DNA from: Williamsia sterculiae
GTDB lineage: Bacteria > Actinomycetota > Actinomycetes > Mycobacteriales > Mycobacteriaceae
Direction: 5' to 3'
DNA length: 64,000 nucleotides
Assembly: GCF_900156495.1 (NCBI RefSeq)
Contig: NZ_FTNT01000007.1
Location: 124,001 to 188,000 of the forward strand
The position numbers and the translations under genes are program-made. Shown one piece after another: positions 25,816 to 37,654 of the stretch. Below the pieces are notes generated by a model that did not search any database, had not been told where the DNA came from, and saw only the letters and a program-made list of their open reading frames with translations. Numbering within the stretch: the first letter of the stretch is position 1; each line of letters starts with the position of its first letter.

Positions 25816-27432
25816 GTGTCCGTCCCTGCCGCGTCCACCGCATCCACCGACAGTGGCATCGATCCGAACTCGGAGCCGCTGCGATCGCGCCGCAGGCACT
25901 GGAACAACCAGCTCCGCACACACGCGCGCATGCGTCCGGATGCACCCGCGCTGCGGTTCCGCGATGAGACCACCACCTGGTCGGACCTCGACCGACGGGT
26001 GACCGCGCTCGCCGCCGCCCTGCATCGTCGCGGGGTGGGGTTCGGCGATCGGGTGTTGCTGGTGATGCTCAACCGGCCGGAGTACCTCGAGGCAGTACTC
26101 GGGGCCAACGTGCTCGGGGCGATCGCGGTGCCGGTCAACGTCCGTATGAGTCCGGCCGAGGTCGCCTTTCTCATCACCGACTCTGGCGCCGCGGTGGTGG
26201 TCACCGAGACCGCACTGGCTCCACTGGTCGACGCGGCCGCACAGGCCGCGGGCGCGTTCGAACACACCATCGTGGTCGGCGGTTCGGAGTCGACGCGGCA
26301 TCTCGACTATGCCGATCTGATCGCCGAGGATCCGTCGGCTCTTCCCGTCATCGATGTCCCCGATGAGGCGACCGCGCTGATCATGTACACGTCGGGTACC
26401 ACCGGCACGCCGAAAGGTGCGATGCTCTCGCACGCCAACATGCAGGCGCAGACGCTGACATGTCTGCAGGCGCTCGGCACCAGGCATGACGACGTGCTGT
26501 CGTCGGCGGCACCGATGTTCCACATCGCGGCGATCGGCTCGATGGCGCCGGTCCTGTACGTCGGCGCCACCACCGTGATCCATCCGCTGGGCTCCTTCGA
26601 TCCCGACGAATTGTTGGACACACTCGAGCGGGAGAGAACGACATCCATCTTCCTTGTTCCCGCGCAGTGGCAGCTGGTGTGCGCCGCACAGCTCGCCCAT
26701 CCGCGACACCTCGCCCTGCGTGTCGTCACCTGGGGTGCGGCGCCGGCCTCGGACACCCTGTTGCGGTCGATGGCCGAGGCCTTCCCGGACGCTCTGAACG
26801 TGGCGGTGTTCGGCCAGACCGAGCTGTCCCCGCTCACCTGCGTCATGGACGGTGCCGACTCGATCCGCAAGATCGGGTCGGTGGGACGGGTGGTGTCGTG
26901 TGTGGACGCGCGCATCGTCGACGATCAGATGCAGGACGTCCCGGCGGGGACGGTGGGTGAGATCGTCTACCGCGGTCCGAACCTGATGTCGGGGTACTGG
27001 CAGAACCCGCAGGGCACCGCAGACGCCTTCCGCGGTGGGTGGTTCCACTCCGGAGATCTGGTGCGACAGGACGACGAGGGGTTCGTCTTCGTCGTCGACA
27101 GGGTGAAGGACATGATCATCTCCGGCGGCGAGAACATCTACTGCGCCGAGGTGGAGAACGTCCTGTTCGGTCATCCGCGGATCCGCGACGTCGCGGTGAT
27201 CGGCGAGGCGCATCCCCAATGGGGTGAGGTGCCGGTCGCGGTGGTGGCTCTCACCGGTGACGACCCGCTCGAGCTGGCCGACCTGGAGCCGTACCTCAAC
27301 GAGAACCTGGCCCGCTTCAAACACCCCAAGCGGCTGGTCGTCGTCGACGACCTGCCCCGCAACGCCGGTGGCAAGGTGGTCAAACCTCGGCTGCGGGAGA
27401 CCTACGGCAGCAAGGATGCCGCCCTGCACTGA
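25816..27432 (+). CDS. Fatty-acid CoA ligase (FadD-type AMP-forming acyl-CoA synthetase)
   Basis: A 538-residue enzyme of the ANL superfamily that activates a carboxylic acid through an acyl-adenylate and then forms the CoA thioester. GTG 25816 has AGGAG five bases upstream; the frame is open from 25738 but without a ribosome site. Motifs: P-loop-like YTSGTTGTPKGAMLSH, the substrate-side VFGQTELSP, FHSGDLVRQDDEGFVFVVDR, SGGENIYCAEVEN in the hinge, and the C-terminal catalytic Lys in NAGGKVVKP. It is closest in feel to mycobacterial FadD enzymes for medium- to long-chain acids, but substrate length cannot be read from sequence. It stands alone, followed by a serine hydrolase gene. Confidence 0.9.
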   Translation: MSVPAASTASTDSGIDPNSEPLRSRRRHWNNQLRTHARMRPDAPALRFRDETTTWSDLDRRVTALAAALHRRGVGFGDRVLLVMLNRPEYLEAVLGANVLGAIAVPVNVRMSPAEVAFLITDSGAAVVVTETALAPLVDAAAQAAGAFEHTIVVGGSESTRHLDYADLIAEDPSALPVIDVPDEATALIMYTSGTTGTPKGAMLSHANMQAQTLTCLQALGTRHDDVLSSAAPMFHIAAIGSMAPVLYVGATTVIHPLGSFDPDELLDTLERERTTSIFLVPAQWQLVCAAQLAHPRHLALRVVTWGAAPASDTLLRSMAEAFPDALNVAVFGQTELSPLTCVMDGADSIRKIGSVGRVVSCVDARIVDDQMQDVPAGTVGEIVYRGPNLMSGYWQNPQGTADAFRGGWFHSGDLVRQDDEGFVFVVDRVKDMIISGGENIYCAEVENVLFGHPRIRDVAVIGEAHPQWGEVPVAVVALTGDDPLELADLEPYLNENLARFKHPKRLVVVDDLPRNAGGKVVKPRLRETYGSKDAALH

Positions 27433-27495
27433 ATCCCCACGCCGATGCGACGGGCTCCCTCGCGCTCTACACCCGAGCTGTGATGCGATGAGCGG

Positions 27496-28314
27496 GTGAG
27501 TGTCCTGGATGAGATCTCCGCATGGCCGGTCGACAGCGCCGCAGCGGTGGTGGTGACCGCCGACGACGAGATCGCGCGATACGGGGACGTCGACGAGGAG
27601 TTCGCCCTCGCGTCGGTGACGAAGCTGTTGGTCGCCGAGGCGGTGTTGATCGCGGTCGAAGAAGAGGCCATCGCGCTCGACCAGCCCGCCGGGCCGCCCG
27701 GCGCCACGGTGCGCCACCTGCTCGCCCACGCGTCGGGTCTGGCGTTCGACTCCGACGAGGTACAGGCCGGTGTGGCCGAGGAGCGCATCTACTCCAGCCG
27801 TGGTTACGAGATCCTGGCCGAGCTGGTGGAGCGGGAGACCGGGATCGCCTTCGCCGACTACCTCGATGAGGCCGTCTGTGCCCCGTTGTCGATGACCTCC
27901 ACGTCGTTGTGGGGTCCGGCCGGTCACGGCGCGACATCCACCGCCGGAGACCTCGCGGTGTTCGCCCGCGAGTATCTGGCGCCGCGACTGCTCTCCGCCG
28001 CGCAGCACGACCAAGCCACCCGGGTGCAGTACCCGGGACTCGACGGATTCGTACCCGGCTACGGCAAGCACCGACCCAACGACTGGGGGCTGGGCCCGGA
28101 GATCCGTGGGGAGAAATCACCGCATTGGACCGGGTCGAACAACTCCCCGCAGACGTACGGGCACTTCGGACAGTCGGGCACCTACCTGTGGGTCGATCCC
28201 GACCTCGGCGCGGCCTGCGTGGTGCTGACCGACCGCGCCTTCGGCGGCTGGGCCAAACCGCGGTGGGCAGACTTCAACGTCGCGGTCGTCGACGAGGTGG
28301 CAGCACACCGGTAG
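27496..28314 (+). CDS. Serine hydrolase, beta-lactamase (class C-like) family
   Basis: A 272-residue protein of the penicillin-binding / esterase EstB-like group. The SxxK nucleophile motif is Ser40-Val-Thr-Lys43 in ALASVTKLL; RHLLAHASGL is the usual following segment; YSSRGYE supplies the Tyr (YxN/S motif); and HFGQSGTYLWVDP is the third (H/K-x-G type) motif. No signal peptide is present, so it is likely cytosolic and more probably an esterase or peptidase than a beta-lactamase. It is short for the family (usually 350-400). GTG start at 27496 is the first in the frame; no clear ribosome site is seen. It follows the acyl-CoA synthetase by 63 bases. Confidence 0.85.
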   Translation: MSVLDEISAWPVDSAAAVVVTADDEIARYGDVDEEFALASVTKLLVAEAVLIAVEEEAIALDQPAGPPGATVRHLLAHASGLAFDSDEVQAGVAEERIYSSRGYEILAELVERETGIAFADYLDEAVCAPLSMTSTSLWGPAGHGATSTAGDLAVFAREYLAPRLLSAAQHDQATRVQYPGLDGFVPGYGKHRPNDWGLGPEIRGEKSPHWTGSNNSPQTYGHFGQSGTYLWVDPDLGAACVVLTDRAFGGWAKPRWADFNVAVVDEVAAHR

Positions 28315-28467
28315 TAGCGCGCTGTGGATTCACTCAGCACTAGCGCAACACGGGCCACATGAGGCACAATAAACGCGTTGCGTGTGATATCCACCGGGGC
28401 TGATGAAGCTCCTGGGGTTTCTGAGGTCGTTGGGGAAGACGTACCTTGTCGAAACCGGAGGTGGAAA

Positions 28468-28998
28468 GTGCGCAACCTACATCAGTTTGCGGACCTGACG
28501 ACAGGTGTGGTGTACATCCATTCGTCACCGACCGCGCTGTGCCCACATGTGGAGTGGGCTCTGTCGTCGACCCTCGACGCACAGGCGAACCTGAAGTGGA
28601 CCGCGCAGGAGGCGCACGACGACTCCCGCGGCGGGCTGCAGCGCGCCACCGTCGACTGGATGGGTCCGGTGGGCACGGGGGCACGGCTGACCGACGCGTT
28701 ACGCGAATGGCCCACGCTCCGGTTCGAGGTGACCGAGAGCGCCAGCGAGGGTGTGGACGGTGAGCGCTTCTGCTACGTACCCGGTCTGGGTCTGTGGCAC
28801 GGTTCCATGAGCGCCAACGGTGACGTGATGATCGGTGAGATGCAACTGCGCTCCATCCTGGCCACCCACGCGGGACTCGGCGGAACCGAGGCCGCGCTGC
28901 ACCGGGCGCTGGGCACGGAGTGGGACGAGGCGCTGGAGCGATTCCGCATGGGTGGCGCCGGCGCCGAGGTGACCTGGCTGCAGCAGCGGGTGGGCTGA
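28468..28998 (+). CDS. DUF3145 family protein
   Basis: A 176-residue soluble protein of the actinobacterial DUF3145 family. GTG 28468 is preceded by GGAGG at six bases and gives the family's usual N-terminus (NLHQFADLTTGVVYIHSSP); a longer frame from 28378 has no ribosome site. Conserved stretches are CPHVEWALSSTL, WMGPVGTGARL, GLWHGSMSANGDVMIGEM and the C-terminal GTEWDEALERFR. No catalytic site is known. In mycobacteria this gene also lies near the FAS-II genes, and here it is the convergent neighbour of accD6 across a long hairpin. Upstream, 28315-28467 is untranslated and AT-richer around 28365-28380, probably the promoter. Confidence 0.88.
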   Translation: MRNLHQFADLTTGVVYIHSSPTALCPHVEWALSSTLDAQANLKWTAQEAHDDSRGGLQRATVDWMGPVGTGARLTDALREWPTLRFEVTESASEGVDGERFCYVPGLGLWHGSMSANGDVMIGEMQLRSILATHAGLGGTEAALHRALGTEWDEALERFRMGGAGAEVTWLQQRVG

Positions 28999-29020
28999 GC
29001 GCTCGCCTCAGCGGTACCGA

Positions 29021-29066
29021 CCACGAGGAAGGCCCCCGACCAGATGGTCGGGGGCCTTCCTCGTGG
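29021..29066. terminator. Perfect bidirectional hairpin terminator
   Basis: The 21 bases at 29021-29041 pair perfectly with 29046-29066 around the four-base loop AGAT. The stem is GC-rich in its middle and lies between the stops of the convergent DUF3145 and accD6 genes. No long T-run follows on either strand, which is usual in actinobacteria. It would end transcription from both sides. Confidence 0.9.
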
Positions 29067-29080
29067 TGTGGGTCAGCTCG

Positions 29081-30532
29081 TCACAGGGGGATGTTCTTGT
29101 GTCGACCGCGCCGAGCCGGGGCCGAGGCCAGCGCCTCGGCGATGATGCTGCGGGTGTGGGCCGGGTCGATGACCTCGTCCACCACCCCGATCGATTGGGC
29201 ACGCCCCACACCGCCGGCGATGGCTTCGTGTTCGGCGGCCAACCGGTCGTGCAGTGCCTCGCGCTCGTCCTCGGGTGCGGCCGCGAGGGCCTTCTTGTGC
29301 AGGATGCCGACGGCGGCCTTGGCCCCCATCACGGCGACCTCGGAACCGGGCCAGGCGAAAACCGCGGTGGCACCGAGCGCGCGGGAGTTCATCGCGATGT
29401 AGGCACCGCCATAGATCTTCCGGGTGACCAGGGTGACGCGGGGGACCGTCGCCTCGGCGAAGGCGTGCAGCAGCTTGGCGCCGCGGCGGACCACGCCGTT
29501 CCACTCCTGCCCGACGCCGGGGAGGTATCCGGGCACATCGGTGATGACGATCAGCGGGACGCCGAAAGCATCGCAGAGACGCACGAAGCGTGACGCCTTC
29601 TCCGCACTCTCCGAGTTCAGACAACCACCCATCCGCAGCGGGTTGTTCGCGATGATGCCGACGCTGCGGCCCGACAACCGGCCGAAACCGACCACGATGT
29701 TCGGGGCCCACTTGGCCTGCAGTTCCTCGAAGGAGCTGATCTCGGTCTCACCGTCGGCGGCCAACCCGGTGTCGAGCAGCCCGTTGACCACCGGGTGCAC
29801 GTCGTACGCGCGTCGATTGGACTCCGGCAACAGGGCACGCAGGTCGGTGTCCCCGGCCTCGGCCTGCTGCCTGCTGAAGTGTCCCTGCTGGCTGAACGTG
29901 CCCACCAGGCGACGAGCCCGCCAGTAGGCGTCCGGCTCGGAGTCGGCGATGATGTGGCAGACGCCGGATTTCTTGCCATGGGTCAGCGGACCGCCCAGCG
30001 ACTCCATGTCGACCTGTTCACCGGTGACACTCTTGACCACGTCCGGTCCGGTCACGAAGACGCGCCCCGCCGGGGCCATGATCACCACGTCGGTGAGCGC
30101 GGGACCGTACGCCGCACCGCCGGCGGCGAAGCCCACCACCACCGAGATCTGGGGGATGTACCCCGAGGCGCGGACCATCGCCTCGAACACGCCGCCGACG
30201 GCGTGCAGGGCCTCCACCCCCTCGGCGAGACGGGCGCCGCCCGAATGCCAGATGCCGATGACCGGTGCCTGCTCGGCGATCGCGGTGTCGATCGCGTTGA
30301 CGATGTGGCTGCACCCCACGATGCCCATGGCGCCGCCCATGACGGTGCCGTCGGTGCAGTACGAGACGGTGCGCACTCCGTTGACTCGGCCGACGGCGGC
30401 CTGCACACCCGACTTGTCACGGGGGTGCAGCAGCGACATCGATCCTTCGTCGAAGAAGTTGGTCAACCGCAGCAGCGGGTCGCGCGGATCGACGGCTTCG
30501 TCTTGGCCGGTGATGGGGGCCATTGTTGTCAT
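29081..30532 (-). CDS. accD6: Acyl-CoA carboxylase beta (carboxyltransferase) subunit AccD6-type
   Basis: A 483-residue carboxyltransferase. ATG 30532 has GGGAG six bases upstream. The two oxyanion-hole regions are GIWHSGGARLAEGVEAL with GFAAGGAAYGPALTD in the N-lobe and YGGAYIAMNSRALGA in the C-lobe. With a biotinylated alpha subunit (not in this window) it makes malonyl-CoA for fatty acid and mycolic acid synthesis. It is the last gene of fabD-acpM-kasA-accD6; the gap to kasA is 56 bases. Position in this operon, rather than any single residue, is why I call it AccD6 and not a propionyl-CoA carboxylase. Confidence 0.93.
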   Translation of the reverse strand: MTTMAPITGQDEAVDPRDPLLRLTNFFDEGSMSLLHPRDKSGVQAAVGRVNGVRTVSYCTDGTVMGGAMGIVGCSHIVNAIDTAIAEQAPVIGIWHSGGARLAEGVEALHAVGGVFEAMVRASGYIPQISVVVGFAAGGAAYGPALTDVVIMAPAGRVFVTGPDVVKSVTGEQVDMESLGGPLTHGKKSGVCHIIADSEPDAYWRARRLVGTFSQQGHFSRQQAEAGDTDLRALLPESNRRAYDVHPVVNGLLDTGLAADGETEISSFEELQAKWAPNIVVGFGRLSGRSVGIIANNPLRMGGCLNSESAEKASRFVRLCDAFGVPLIVITDVPGYLPGVGQEWNGVVRRGAKLLHAFAEATVPRVTLVTRKIYGGAYIAMNSRALGATAVFAWPGSEVAVMGAKAAVGILHKKALAAAPEDEREALHDRLAAEHEAIAGGVGRAQSIGVVDEVIDPAHTRSIIAEALASAPARRGRHKNIPL

Positions 30533-30588
30533 CGTGTCTCCCTTACAACGGGTGCGCTGTCGCACACCACGGCATCGACCGGGTGGGG

Positions 30589-31854
30589 TCAGTACCGTCC
30601 GAAGGCGAGCGCAACATTGTGCCCACCGAATCCGAATGAGTTGTTGATCGCGAATTCGATCTGCCCATAGCGCGGTTCGCCCGAGACGACGTCGAGATCG
30701 CATCCGGGGTCCTGGTTCTCCAGGTTGAGGGTCGGAGGGATGACCCCGTCTTCGATCGCTTTCACCGTCAGGACCGATTCGAGAGCACCCACGGCGCCGA
30801 TCGAGTGACCCAGTGCCGACTTCGGTGCGTAGACCGCGATGTCGTTGCCGAGCGCCGAGTTGATGGCCAGCGACTCGGCGGTGTCGCCGATCGACGTCGA
30901 CGTGGCGTGAGCGTTCACGTGGTCGATGTCGGACTTCTTCAGGCCCGCGGTCTGCAACGCGCGGGTCATGGCGCGGGCGGCGCCGGTGCCCTCGGGTTCC
31001 GGGGCCACCAGGTGGTAACCGTCGGAGGTGATCCCCGCGCCGAGCAGGCGGGCGTGGATCTGCGCGCCGCGGGCCCGGGCGTGGTCCTCGCGCTCGATGA
31101 TGAGCATCGCGGCCGCCTCGCCGAACACGAAGCCGTCGCGGTCCTTGTCGAACGGGCGTGACGCGGCCGCGGGGTCGTCGTTGCGGGTGCTCATTGCCCG
31201 CATCATCGCGAAGCTCGCGATGGGCACCGCGTCGATGTGGCCCTCGACGCCGCCGCAGACGACCATGTCGGCGTCACCGAGCACGATCTGCCGCCAGGCG
31301 TGGGCGATGGCCTCCGAGCCCGACGAACACGCCGAGACCGGGGTGATGACCCCGGCCCGGGCCCCGACGTTGAGTCCGGCCACAGCGGCGGGCCCGTTCG
31401 GCATCGACATCGGCACGGCCAGCGGAGACACCTTGCGGTAGTTGCCGGTGTCCCGCATGGCGTTGTTGGCGTCGACGATCGCATCGACACCACCGATACC
31501 GGTCCCGATGACCACGGCGAGCCGGTCCTTGTCGACCTCGGGTTCGCCTGCCTGCGCCCACAACCGCTTGCTCATCACATGCGAGACGCGCTCGGTGTAG
31601 GACATCCGGCGGGCCTCCACGCGGGAGACCTCGTCGGCGGGGTCACTGACCAGCCGTCCACCGATGCGGACGGGCAGGTTGTACTCCTCGACGAACGGGT
31701 CGGTGAGCTCTTTGATGCCCGACTCGCCGGCGATCAGTTTCTTCCAGGTGGAGTCGAGATCCTCTCCGAGGGACGTGGTGGCGACCATGGAGGTCACCAC
31801 CACGTTCGGAAAGTCCCCACCCAGTGATGAGTATTCGCGGAGGGAGGGAGTCAC
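30589..31854 (-). CDS. kasA: Beta-ketoacyl-ACP synthase (KasA-type)
   Basis: A 421-residue condensing enzyme of FAS-II that elongates acyl-AcpM with malonyl-AcpM toward meromycolate. The catalytic Cys is in [17 protein letters not shown]; the two His are in [16 protein letters not shown] and [14 protein letters not shown], with Lys in [22 protein letters not shown] start six bases after the acpM stop. Only one kas gene is present between acpM and accD6, where M. tuberculosis has both kasA and kasB; this may be the gordonial state, in line with shorter mycolates, though a kas copy elsewhere cannot be excluded. Confidence 0.95.
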   Translation of the reverse strand: MTPSLREYSSLGGDFPNVVVTSMVATTSLGEDLDSTWKKLIAGESGIKELTDPFVEEYNLPVRIGGRLVSDPADEVSRVEARRMSYTERVSHVMSKRLWAQAGEPEVDKDRLAVVIGTGIGGVDAIVDANNAMRDTGNYRKVSPLAVPMSMPNGPAAVAGLNVGARAGVITPVSACSSGSEAIAHAWRQIVLGDADMVVCGGVEGHIDAVPIASFAMMRAMSTRNDDPAAASRPFDKDRDGFVFGEAAAMLIIEREDHARARGAQIHARLLGAGITSDGYHLVAPEPEGTGAARAMTRALQTAGLKKSDIDHVNAHATSTSIGDTAESLAINSALGNDIAVYAPKSALGHSIGAVGALESVLTVKAIEDGVIPPTLNLENQDPGCDLDVVSGEPRYGQIEFAINNSFGFGGHNVALAFGRY

Positions 31855-31860
31855 GTCGTC

Positions 31861-32166
31861 TTACTCGCTCTTGTCGGCCTCGATGCGGGCACGGATCGCG
31901 TCCGCGGCGTCGGCGTTCTCCGACTCGAGCTTCTGGATGTAGTTCACGGCGTCACCGACGGTGCGCAGTCCGGCGAGGTCCTCGTCGGGGATCTTCACGC
32001 CGTACTTGTCCTCGGTCTGCACGGCGATCTCGACCATCGACAGCGAGTCGATGTCCAGGTCATCGACGAACGACTTCTCGATGGTCACCTCGGACGGCTC
32101 AATGCCGGTGACCTCTTCGATGATCTCGGCGAGACCGGCAATGATTTCTTCCTGCGTGGCGGCCAC
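31861..32166 (-). CDS. acpM: Meromycolate-extension acyl carrier protein AcpM
   Basis: A 101-residue acyl carrier protein. GTG 32166 is chosen because GGGAG precedes it by seven bases and the protein then begins as mycobacterial AcpM does (AATQEEIIAGLAEIIEEVTG); an ATG six codons upstream is the alternative. The Ser in DLDIDSLSMVEIA carries phosphopantetheine. The acidic C-terminal tail beyond the normal ACP (after about residue 80) is the AcpM hallmark, though shorter than in M. tuberculosis (115 residues). The 211-base gap to fabD may hold an extra promoter. Serves KasA and the other FAS-II enzymes. Confidence 0.95.
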   Translation of the reverse strand: MAATQEEIIAGLAEIIEEVTGIEPSEVTIEKSFVDDLDIDSLSMVEIAVQTEDKYGVKIPDEDLAGLRTVGDAVNYIQKLESENADAADAIRARIEADKSE

Positions 32167-32377
32167 TCGGTGGCTCCCTTCCATGTTCCTTGACTGTGTT
32201 GTCGTTCACGGGACCTCGATGGTTTCACCCATCTGTGGATCAGTTCCCGTGGGAGTGCTACCTCGGTAGCGATTCCGGAGCAGCTGAATAGCTGTTTGGA
32301 TGAGACGGCCTTGCGGTGAGCAAGTCGGCCGGCTTCCCGGGGACGTCGACGGTCGTCGGCGCCACGATCCAAGTCTG

Positions 32378-33286
32378 TTAGGAGGCCAGTCCCTCGATGT
32401 CGAGATCATCGGGGGTCTTCACCGCACGGTTGGGCACACCCTTGAGCTCACGCTTGGCGATGCCGGAGAGCGCACCGGCGGGCGGCAGTTCCACCACGGC
32501 GTCGGTGCCGGAGGCGCGCATCTCGGCGGAGCACAGATCCCAGCGGACGGGACTCGTGACCTGGGCGACCAGTTTGGCCAGGGCATCGGCGCCCGAGGTG
32601 ACCGGCGCGCCGTCCGCGTTCGACAGCAGCGTGGTCGTCGGACGCTGCGGGGTGATCTTGGCCGCCGCCGCGGCGACCGCCTCTCCCGCGGGCTCCATGA
32701 ACCGGGTGTGGAACGCCCCGGCAACGGCAAGCTTACGCACTCGGGCGCCGGCGGGGGGACCGGCGACGAGCTCCTCGATCGCGGACACCCGACCGGCGGC
32801 GACGATCTGACCGGCCGCGTTGCGGTTGGCCGGGCTGAGGTCCAGCTCGGCGAGTCGGCCGAGCACATCCTCCTCCTTGCCGCCGAGGACCGCGGCCATG
32901 GTGGTCGGTTCCAGCGCACACGCCTTGGCCATCTCCGCACCGCGGACGGCGGCAAGGCTGACAGCTTCGTCGGCGCTGATGACACCGGCGATGGCCGCCG
33001 CGGCGAGCTCGCCGACCGAGTGTCCGGCGACGACCACGTCGTCGGGCACGGCGCCTCGCTTGTCCAACTCGTCGTATGCGAGGAGTGTCGTCGCGACGAC
33101 CAGCGGCTGCGTCACCGCGGTGTCGGTGATCTCCTCGGCGGTCGCGACCGTGCCCAGCTTCTCCAGCTGCAGACCGGTGAGCTTGGACCACGTGGCGAGC
33201 TGATCACGCGCACCGGGGAGATCGAGCCACGGCTCGAGCATTCCGGGAGTCTGAGAGCCCTGTCCGGGCGCAAGCAACGAAAGCAC
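32378..33286 (-). CDS. fabD: Malonyl-CoA:ACP transacylase
   Basis: A 302-residue enzyme that loads malonyl groups on AcpM. The nucleophile Ser lies in VVAGHSVGELAAAAIAG and the His in AVAGAFHTRFMEPA; the N-terminal LLAPGQGSQTPGML is the family's first motif. I prefer GTG 33286 because the protein then starts directly at the conserved beta strand, as in mycobacteria; GTG 33301 is possible and adds five residues. It is the first gene of the FAS-II operon, with a MabR-type inverted repeat 67 bases upstream. At 211 bases, the gap to acpM is the widest in the operon. Confidence 0.93.
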   Translation of the reverse strand: MLSLLAPGQGSQTPGMLEPWLDLPGARDQLATWSKLTGLQLEKLGTVATAEEITDTAVTQPLVVATTLLAYDELDKRGAVPDDVVVAGHSVGELAAAAIAGVISADEAVSLAAVRGAEMAKACALEPTTMAAVLGGKEEDVLGRLAELDLSPANRNAAGQIVAAGRVSAIEELVAGPPAGARVRKLAVAGAFHTRFMEPAGEAVAAAAAKITPQRPTTTLLSNADGAPVTSGADALAKLVAQVTSPVRWDLCSAEMRASGTDAVVELPPAGALSGIAKRELKGVPNRAVKTPDDLDIEGLAS

Positions 33287-33352
33287 GTGACTAGGGAACA
33301 CCCTGGAGGTGACTTCTGTGGGTGTTGTTGACGATGAACCTTGCCCGCGCAG

Positions 33353-33371
33353 TTTGTGAGTTCCCTACAAA
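33353..33371. promoter_or_regulatory. Inverted repeat in the FAS-II promoter, likely MabR operator
   Basis: TTTGT and ACAAA form a perfect 5-base inverted repeat with a 9-base spacer, upstream of fabD and downstream of mabR. From memory, the M. tuberculosis FAS-II promoter has a TTTTGT/ACAAA-type repeat bound by MabR; the match in place and sequence is good. Binding is not shown here. Confidence 0.55.
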
Positions 33372-33491
33372 AGCCGCCGTCGCTGTGTTCGCTTCGTCAC
33401 CCGTTCGAGACGCCGGAACGGTCTCCGAGTGGTCCCCGGATGTGAGCTCGGTCATATTCCGGAGGTCGGTGACAGTTGTTACCTGTGTGGT

Positions 33492-34754
33492 TCATGACAA
33501 TGGTTTGTGTCCATGCTGTGCTAGACGACCGACGGTCGAGGCAACTCGCAGAACGTACGCGTCGCGGGGATTCATGGGATCTCGGCCGGTGATCTCGGCG
33601 ATTCGCTTCAGACGATAGCGAACAGTATTTGGATGAACGAATAACTGCCTCGCGCACGACTCCACCGAGCCGCCGGCGTCGAGGTAGGCGTCGAGCGTCG
33701 CCGTCAGAGTGGCCCCGTTCTTGGCCAACGGCTTGACGACGTAGGTGTTCAGGGAGTCCGTCGCGGCGCGGTCGCCGAGCAGGGCCCGCTCGGGCAGCAG
33801 CTCCCAACTGTGCACCGGCCGCGGGGCGCCCGGCCACCCGATCACCGCGTCCATACCCGCCATCGCCTCGATCGCGCTGTCGTGCGCCGAGCCCAGGGTG
33901 GGCATGGTCGGCCCGATCACCACCGGTGAGTCGGCGAAGTTGGCCAGCAGTTCGACGGCGAAGTCCGCACTCGGTTCGATGGTCCCGCTGACGATGGCCA
34001 CCAGGTGGGTACCTTGCACCACCGACAGGGCGGCTCGGCCGTGTTGTCGCGCGACGTTGTGGATGGCCAGCGGCACCGACACGTTCTGCTCGGGAGGCGG
34101 TCGGCCGATCACCACCGTCGCCGAGGCATCGGCGTCCCAGTTCAGTGCCGCCGCCCGGGACAGCAATTGCGCGCCGGAGTCACCGCGGACGACGGCATCG
34201 ACGACGAGCGCCTCCAGCCGGGAGTCCCAGGCTCCCCGCGACTCGGCGGCCGAGGCGTAGATCGCCGCAGCCGCGAACCCGATCTCCCGGCCGTAGCGGA
34301 GCACCGACTCGGTCAGCGCCCGCAGCTGGGCGTCGTTGCGAGCCAGCAGCGGCAGCCACTTCTCGAAGAACTCCATCGCCACGCGGACCATCTCGACGGT
34401 CTGCAGCAGGCTGATGCGGCGCGCGAGATCCTGCGGGACCACCTGGAACGCCTGCACCGTGAACTTCACGTTGCCCTCGGGGTCCTGCAGCCACTCGACG
34501 AAGTTGACCACCGCCGTCTGGACCACCAGCTGCACGCTGGACCGCTGGGCGGCCTCGAGGGTGTCGAAGTACGGCAGCTGGTCCTGCATGGAGTGCACAG
34601 CCTCGGTGGCCAACCGCCCGCTGTACTGCTTGATGCGACGCAGCAGGGTGTCCGGCAGCGCGTCGTGCACGTCCGCGGGCGCCGGTACGTGCGCACCTCG
34701 GACGCTGAACGGATCGCCCGGCGCCTCGGATTCCGCGCCGGAGTTGGTCACCAT
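33492..34754 (-). CDS. mabR: FAS-II regulator MabR, PucR/CdaR family
   Basis: A 420-residue regulator (M. tuberculosis Rv2242 has about 414). ATG 34754 gives the expected length; no strong ribosome site is seen. The C-terminal HTH_30 domain contains YLDAGGSVESCARQLFVHP followed by NTVRYRLKRIAEITG, which binds DNA; the centre is a GGDEF-like PucR fold (TVVIGRPPPEQ, ALSVVQGTHLVAIVSG) and the N-terminal half a sensor of unknown type. MabR is essential in mycobacteria, activates the fabD-acpM-kas-accD6 operon and answers to long acyl-CoA. Here it directly precedes that operon on the same strand and follows aceE, as in M. tuberculosis. Confidence 0.9.
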   Translation of the reverse strand: MVTNSGAESEAPGDPFSVRGAHVPAPADVHDALPDTLLRRIKQYSGRLATEAVHSMQDQLPYFDTLEAAQRSSVQLVVQTAVVNFVEWLQDPEGNVKFTVQAFQVVPQDLARRISLLQTVEMVRVAMEFFEKWLPLLARNDAQLRALTESVLRYGREIGFAAAAIYASAAESRGAWDSRLEALVVDAVVRGDSGAQLLSRAAALNWDADASATVVIGRPPPEQNVSVPLAIHNVARQHGRAALSVVQGTHLVAIVSGTIEPSADFAVELLANFADSPVVIGPTMPTLGSAHDSAIEAMAGMDAVIGWPGAPRPVHSWELLPERALLGDRAATDSLNTYVVKPLAKNGATLTATLDAYLDAGGSVESCARQLFVHPNTVRYRLKRIAEITGRDPMNPRDAYVLRVASTVGRLAQHGHKPLS

Positions 34755-34807
34755 CGGGTCAATGTATTCCTGTCCGTTCGTCGAGTGTCCGGCGAGGCGG
34801 CCCGGGG

Positions 34808-37654
<2,847 letters not shown>

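Noticed and set aside
25561-28071. An 836-residue minus-strand open frame opposite the acyl-CoA synthetase and serine hydrolase
   Set aside because: The plus-strand genes carry full family motifs; this frame is a codon-bias shadow.
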